From Anaerolineaceae bacterium (lineage in GTDB: Bacteria; Chloroflexota; Anaerolineae; Anaerolineales; Anaerolineaceae): 64,000 nucleotides of DNA. How positions within the stretch are numbered: position 1 is the stretch's first letter; each line of letters begins with the position of its first letter. Under the pieces are notes generated by a model. The model worked only from the letters and a program-made list of their open reading frames with translations. It made no database searches and was not told where the DNA came from. A program made the translations under genes and the position numbers. Where the stretch lies: the NCBI GenBank assembly GCA_016841445.1, contig JAENZD010000003.1:251969-315968 (forward strand). The letters run 5' to 3'. Of the stretch, positions 59,051 through 64,000 are shown piece after piece.

Positions 59051-60352
59051 ATGTATTTAAAGGGCAGTAAGTGGTCCATGAATAAGCGTAGACGGCGATC
59101 AAACCCCTGGTTGATCGTTTTATTGCTAATTGGTATTGGTTTTATTGTTTACATAAACGTGGTCTGGATTCCCACGATCCCACCGCCGTTTGTGCCAACG
59201 CCAACGCCTACGCGTGATCCCCAATCTTTTTCTCAGGAGGCGGAAGCTTATCTGACAGAAGGTCAGGTTGGGTTAGCAATGGAATCATTAGAGGCAGCGA
59301 TTAATGCGAACCCCCAGGAGGTCTCGAACTATTTGACCTTAGCGAAATTGCAGATATACCGTGGGGAATATGAACACGCCAGGGAAAATGCTGAGAATGC
59401 CTTACTCCTGGACAGAACCCGCCCCTATGCCTTTGCTTTGTTAGCCTGGTCAAAAGGCTATCAGGGTGAGTACCTGGATGGCATCGCTGACGTTGAGGCT
59501 GCATTGGATTTAGATCCAAATGATGCGTTTGCACACGCCATCTATGCCTTGATTTTAGCCAGGCAGGTTGTCAATAATGTTGGCGAAATCGACACATTGG
59601 ATCAGGCAATTGAACATTCCCGGCAAGCTTTGAATCTCAACCCCGATCTATTAGAGGCACGATGGGCGCGCGGTTATGTCTTGGAAATCACCAGCAATTA
59701 TGAAGAAGCTGTCCTGCAGTTAGAGGCGGCGATAGAAATCGACGATACAATTGGTGACCTTCATCTGGCTCTAGGTAGAAATTATTTCACACTCGAAGAT
59801 TACATCGGCGCAATTGATGAGTTCACCTCAGCGTACCGGTATAATCCAGGAGACCCTGCGCCAAACTGGTACATTTCACAGGTTTACGCTCGCCAAGGTG
59901 AGTATGCGAAAGCAATTCAATATGCGGAACAGGCTGTGAGTGATGGGCCCGATGACCCTTATATGCATGCCAATTTGGGAACAATGTTCTATCGTGATTT
60001 GCGATATAACCAGGCGATAGAAGAACTTGAGTTGGCTGTAAGAGGCGGTACAACGAGTGATGGTACCCTTGTAGAGGGGATACCATTGGACTATTCTATG
60101 ACAGTGATTGAAATATACAGTCGTTTTGGATTATCCCTGGCCCGTCTAAACCGGTGCAGTGAAGCTGTGCAGGTTGCGACGGCCATGCTGCAAACGGTGC
60201 CGGATGATGAAACAGCTGTTTACAATGCTGAAGAGATGATCAACATTTGCCAGGCATTCCAGGAGAATCCACCTACACCAACACCAACCCTGGAAGTGAG
60301 TGACCAGGAAACCCAGCCAACAGCGACACCGACTAAGACTGAGGGTAACTGA
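59051..60352 (+). CDS. membrane-anchored TPR protein
   Basis: N-terminal TM then FVPTPTPTR linker and multiple TPR repeats. Confidence 0.85.
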   Translation: MYLKGSKWSMNKRRRRSNPWLIVLLLIGIGFIVYINVVWIPTIPPPFVPTPTPTRDPQSFSQEAEAYLTEGQVGLAMESLEAAINANPQEVSNYLTLAKLQIYRGEYEHARENAENALLLDRTRPYAFALLAWSKGYQGEYLDGIADVEAALDLDPNDAFAHAIYALILARQVVNNVGEIDTLDQAIEHSRQALNLNPDLLEARWARGYVLEITSNYEEAVLQLEAAIEIDDTIGDLHLALGRNYFTLEDYIGAIDEFTSAYRYNPGDPAPNWYISQVYARQGEYAKAIQYAEQAVSDGPDDPYMHANLGTMFYRDLRYNQAIEELELAVRGGTTSDGTLVEGIPLDYSMTVIEIYSRFGLSLARLNRCSEAVQVATAMLQTVPDDETAVYNAEEMINICQAFQENPPTPTPTLEVSDQETQPTATPTKTEGN

Positions 60353-60375
60353 GACCTGGTTCAGGTAATAAAATT

Positions 60376-61773
60376 ATGTATCTTCACGGAAAAGACCCTA
60401 CTTTTCGTAAAACTCGAAATAAGTCCAATCCATACATCATTCTGGTATTGGTGCTATTGATCGTGTTTACATTTACAATCATCAGCGGTTTACTCAAAGG
60501 GGATGTCCAGCCGCTATTTTTGCCCACACCAACGCCTACCCGAACCACAAACTCCTTCTTCATCGAAGGCGAGACGCAATTTTCCGCTGGCAACCTGGAT
60601 GCTGCAATCGATGCATTTAAAAAAGCGGCAGAATTGGACCCACAGAACCCTGACCCCTTAATCGAACTTGCCCGGATCCAAACTTATTCCTCCGCATTAT
60701 TAACAACGGATGCCGAACGAACCCAGCGTTTGGGGGAAGCCATGGAATCAATTGATCAGGCGAAGAAATTAGCACCAACCAGCAGTGAAGTGCTGGCGGT
60801 TCGTTCTTTTGTGCTGGATTGGAATTCTAATACTTTGCTGGTTGATGATGAAACATCTGAAGATCTGCTCAACCAAGCTGAAGCAGAAGCTTTATTGGCT
60901 CTACAAATTGACAGCACCAATACCCTTGCGTTGGCGTACTACGCAGAAATCCTGGTGGATCAAACAAAGTGGAATCAGGCGCAGCAATATATTCAACAGG
61001 CTGTGGAACGAAATCCGGATTTGATGGACGTGCACCGGATCCAGGCATACACGTATGAAACATTGGGCGAGTACAATCTTGCAATTCAGGAGTACAAACA
61101 AGCTATCGAGATCATGCCCAATTACACCTACCTGCACATTGCGGTTGGCCGGATTTACCGTCACCTGCAGCTTTACGACCAGGCCCTGGAGTATTTTGCA
61201 AGGGCAGCGAATTTAAATGAACAGCTTGGGATCATTGATCCTATACCTTACCTGGCGATTGCCAATACCTATGCCCAGGATGGAGAATTCTTTGCGGCAG
61301 CCTTAAATGTGGAACGAGCCCTTGAGTTCACGCCTGCTAACCCCGATGTATATGGGCAATTGGGTGTGATTTACCATAAATCTCGTAACTATGAGGGCGC
61401 TATTCCTGCTCTCCAATGTGCTATCGAGGGTTGCGATGCCCAACAAAGCTGTGAAGTCCGGCAGTGTGACCCTGAAAACGACCCCATGTCAGCAATAGAA
61501 GGTCTTCCGTTAACAGGCAGTACGATCGTCTATTATTTTACTTATGGTTCTGTCCTATCAGGATTGCATCGCGAAGGGGATGATTACTGCGACCGGGCGA
61601 TGGGTATTTTTGACCAATTGCGTTCCATCTATGCTGATGATCCATCCATCATGAGCATTGTGCGGGCAGGCGAAGATATTTGCACTTACACAGAAGAAAC
61701 GGATGTGGAAAAAACTCCAACAGTGACGCCAACAATTGAATTAGTGACACCAACTGCAACACCAGAAAATTGA
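60376..61773 (+). CDS. membrane-anchored TPR protein, paralog of the upstream gene
   Basis: Same layout: KSNPYIILVLVLLIVF TM, LPTPTPTR linker, TPR repeats. Confidence 0.85.
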   Translation: MYLHGKDPTFRKTRNKSNPYIILVLVLLIVFTFTIISGLLKGDVQPLFLPTPTPTRTTNSFFIEGETQFSAGNLDAAIDAFKKAAELDPQNPDPLIELARIQTYSSALLTTDAERTQRLGEAMESIDQAKKLAPTSSEVLAVRSFVLDWNSNTLLVDDETSEDLLNQAEAEALLALQIDSTNTLALAYYAEILVDQTKWNQAQQYIQQAVERNPDLMDVHRIQAYTYETLGEYNLAIQEYKQAIEIMPNYTYLHIAVGRIYRHLQLYDQALEYFARAANLNEQLGIIDPIPYLAIANTYAQDGEFFAAALNVERALEFTPANPDVYGQLGVIYHKSRNYEGAIPALQCAIEGCDAQQSCEVRQCDPENDPMSAIEGLPLTGSTIVYYFTYGSVLSGLHREGDDYCDRAMGIFDQLRSIYADDPSIMSIVRAGEDICTYTEETDVEKTPTVTPTIELVTPTATPEN

Positions 61774-61852
61774 TGGGGCATTTGTAAACGTTTTATAAGA
61801 ATCCTTCGAAAATCCCTTGACGCATTTTTTGAACAAAGGTAAGATTTATATA

Positions 61853-61879
61853 TTAGCACTCTTGTTGTTAGAGTGCTAA
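61853..61879 (+). promoter_or_regulatory. CIRCE element (HrcA operator)
   Basis: TTAGCACTC-TTGTTGTTA-GAGTGCTAA, perfect 9-9-9. Confidence 0.97.
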
Positions 61880-61927
61880 AACTTTGATATCAATACATAA
61901 GAATCACTAATTTAATTGGAGGAACGA

Positions 61928-62224
61928 ATGGCAATCTCACTTAAACCTTTGGGAAACCGACTTGTGGTCCAACCCATCGAGGAAGAAGAAATTACCGCTG
62001 GAGGCATCGTGCTTCCTGAAACGGCAAAAGAGAAACCACAAAAAGGTACAGTCCTGGCAGTGGGTCCTGGCGAGCGCAACGATGATGGCGACTACATCGC
62101 TATGGAACTCAAAGAAGGCGATAAAGTCCTGTTTGCTAAGTATTCAGGGACTGAAGTCAAGTTTGATGGCAAAAAACTATTGATCATGCGCGAGAGTGAC
62201 ATTCTCGCGAAATTGAACGAGTAA
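61928..62224 (+). CDS. groES: co-chaperonin GroES
   Basis: [44 protein letters not shown]. Confidence 0.97.
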   Translation: MAISLKPLGNRLVVQPIEEEEITAGGIVLPETAKEKPQKGTVLAVGPGERNDDGDYIAMELKEGDKVLFAKYSGTEVKFDGKKLLIMRESDILAKLNE

Positions 62225-62252
62225 TTATCTAAGATTGAAGGAGTAAAAAGAA

Positions 62253-63899
62253 ATGGCTAAACAACTCTTGTTTTCCGAAGAAGCCCGGATTGCTTTAAAA
62301 ACCGGTATTGATGTTGTCGTAAAATCTGTTGCAACAACTCTGGGTCCAAAAGGACGCAATGTTGCGATTGATCGGAAATTTGGTTCGCCTACCATCACCC
62401 ATGACGGCGTGACCGTAGCAAAAGAAATTGAACTGGAAGATCCCTTTGAGAATATGGGTGCCCAGCTCTTAAAAGAAGCAGCCACCAAGACCAATGATAT
62501 CGCTGGTGACGGCACCACAACTTCAACTGTTCTGGCACATTCGATTGTGACGGAAGGTCTGAAGAACCTGGCTGCAGGTGCAAACCCAATGCTGCTAAAA
62601 CGCGGTATTGAAGCTGCATCAAAAGCTGTATCAGACGCAATTGCTGAACAGGCAATTGATATTACAACCAAGGCTGAAATTGCCAATGTTGCCACCATCT
62701 CTGCACAGGACCGCGAAATTGGCGAACTGATCGCTGAAGTGATGGACAAAGTTGGTAAAGATGGCGTGATCACGGTTGAAGAATCCCGTGGTCTGCAATT
62801 CGAAACCGAATATGTTGAAGGTATGCAGTTTGACCGTGGTTATATTTCACCTTATTTCGTGACCGATACTGAGACGATGGAAGCCGTGATCGAAGATGCC
62901 AAGGTTCTTGTCTATGACAAGAAGGTATCTGCTGCTAGCGACATTGTGCCGTTACTTGAAAAATTGGTGCAGGTTGGCAAACGTGAGCTCGTGATCATCG
63001 CTGAGGATATCGATGGTGAAGCTCTAGCTACCCTAGTATTGAACAAATTGCGCGGTATGCTCAACGTGTTGGCCGTCAAAGCCCCCGGTTTTGGTGACCG
63101 CCGCAAGGCCATGCTGCAGGATATTGCTGTACTGACCGGCGCAACCGTTATTTCTGAAGAGACCGGTCGAAAACTCGAGACTGTCACGATCGAAGATCTT
63201 GGACAGGCTGAGAAAGTTGTCAGTGACAAAGACGAAACAACTGTTGTTGGCGGTAAAGGTGATTCTGGTGCTATCAAAGGACGAATTGAACAGATCCGTG
63301 TTGAGATTGAGAACACCACCAGCGACTATGATCGTGAAAAACTGCAGGAACGCCTGGCAAAACTCTCTGGTGGCGTTGCCATCATCCGTGTTGGTGCTGC
63401 AACTGAGACTGAACTGAAAGAAAAGAAACATCGCGTTGAAGACGCTCTTTCAGCAACCCGTGCTGCTGTTGAAGAAGGTATCGTACCTGGCGGTGGCGTT
63501 GCTTTAATCAATGCGATCAGCTCCCTTGATGGATTAAAGATGGACAGCACTGACGCTCAGATTGGTGTCAAAATCGTGCGTGATTCTCTTGAAATCCCGA
63601 TGCGAAAAATCGCTGAGAATGCCGGTAAAGAAGGTTCAGTGGTTGTTGAAAATGTCCGCCGAGCACAGGCTGAAAAATCCAGCAAGTTGATTGGATACGA
63701 TGTCCTGACCGAAAAATACGGTGATATGGTTGAAGGTGGTGTGATTGATCCCGCTAAAGTGACCCGCGGCGCCCTGGAAAATGCAGCTTCAATTGCTGCT
63801 ATGATCCTCACGACCGAAGCGCTCATTACTGATATCCCTGAAAAGGAAGCCCCAATGCCTGGTGGCGGACCTGGAATGGGTGGCATGGGCGGTTACTAA
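62253..63899 (+). CDS. groEL: chaperonin GroEL
   Basis: Full GroEL sequence, [12 protein letters not shown]-terminal [12 protein letters not shown]. Confidence 0.98.
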   Translation: MAKQLLFSEEARIALKTGIDVVVKSVATTLGPKGRNVAIDRKFGSPTITHDGVTVAKEIELEDPFENMGAQLLKEAATKTNDIAGDGTTTSTVLAHSIVTEGLKNLAAGANPMLLKRGIEAASKAVSDAIAEQAIDITTKAEIANVATISAQDREIGELIAEVMDKVGKDGVITVEESRGLQFETEYVEGMQFDRGYISPYFVTDTETMEAVIEDAKVLVYDKKVSAASDIVPLLEKLVQVGKRELVIIAEDIDGEALATLVLNKLRGMLNVLAVKAPGFGDRRKAMLQDIAVLTGATVISEETGRKLETVTIEDLGQAEKVVSDKDETTVVGGKGDSGAIKGRIEQIRVEIENTTSDYDREKLQERLAKLSGGVAIIRVGAATETELKEKKHRVEDALSATRAAVEEGIVPGGGVALINAISSLDGLKMDSTDAQIGVKIVRDSLEIPMRKIAENAGKEGSVVVENVRRAQAEKSSKLIGYDVLTEKYGDMVEGGVIDPAKVTRGALENAASIAAMILTTEALITDIPEKEAPMPGGGPGMGGMGGY

Positions 63900-63919
63900 A
63901 CCGACAAAAAGTAAATTCA

Positions 63920-63953
63920 AAAAGGCTGTTCCGAATTGGAACAGCCTTTTTTG
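63920..63953 (+). terminator. Rho-independent terminator after groEL
   Basis: AAAAGGCTGTTCC-GAATT-GGAACAGCCTTTTTT. Confidence 0.88.
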
Positions 63954-64000
63954 TTAACCCTTTAGGGGGTTGAGGGCGGAACGCCCGAAACAGAAAACCA
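63954..64000 (+). mobile_element. Left end of a second copy of the IS200-type element, truncated by window end
   Basis: 47 nt TTAACCCTTTAGGGGGTTGAGGGCGGAACGCCCGAAACAGAAAACCA identical to 9473-9519. Confidence 0.85.

Noticed and set aside
1-64000. Many overlapping antisense ORFs in the six-frame track (e.g. 16077-15586, 45544-44984, 62773-62225)
   Set aside because: They lie fully inside well-supported genes on the other strand, and their sequences are low-complexity or Arg/Ser/Pro-rich without recognisable domains.
1-64000. CRISPR array or anti-phage defence island
   Set aside because: No regularly spaced direct repeats and no cas, restriction-modification, toxin-antitoxin or retron-like genes were seen.

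Overview
This window looks like chromosome from an Anaerolineae-like (Chloroflexota) bacterium; that assignment is inferred from gene content and protein style. I could read about 50 protein-coding genes, one tRNA, one complete IS200-type element, the left edge of a second copy, and several regulatory motifs and terminators. The strongest discovery candidate is a selenocysteine signal. A tRNA-Sec (anticodon UCA, 8-bp acceptor, long variable arm) lies at ~680-773 (-). A rhodanese gene at 43602-44060 (-), truncated by the ORF caller at an in-frame TGA (43725-43727), reads through to a complete rhodanese C-terminus (...YCT-U-PAENTSARVAFLMYEAGFSRANPILGGYEAWIEAGYPTEP*). A bacterial SECIS-like hairpin follows the TGA. 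This gene is the last member of a csoR-copZ-copA copper operon, so the candidate is a membrane-anchored CxU rhodanese selenoprotein linked to copper efflux. Other notable items: a Pho-box-like array of four TxTCAC repeats (11/11/12-bp periodicity) between an OmpR-family regulator and a sulfate ABC operon whose CysA is fused to a C-terminal USP-like region; an Elp3 gene near a Trm9/ALKBH8-like methyltransferase; a tandem-duplicated DnaC/DnaI-like helicase loader; a secreted acidic protein with an internal two-Cys repeat; two IS200 copies placed directly at rho-independent terminators; and a perfect CIRCE upstream of groESL.
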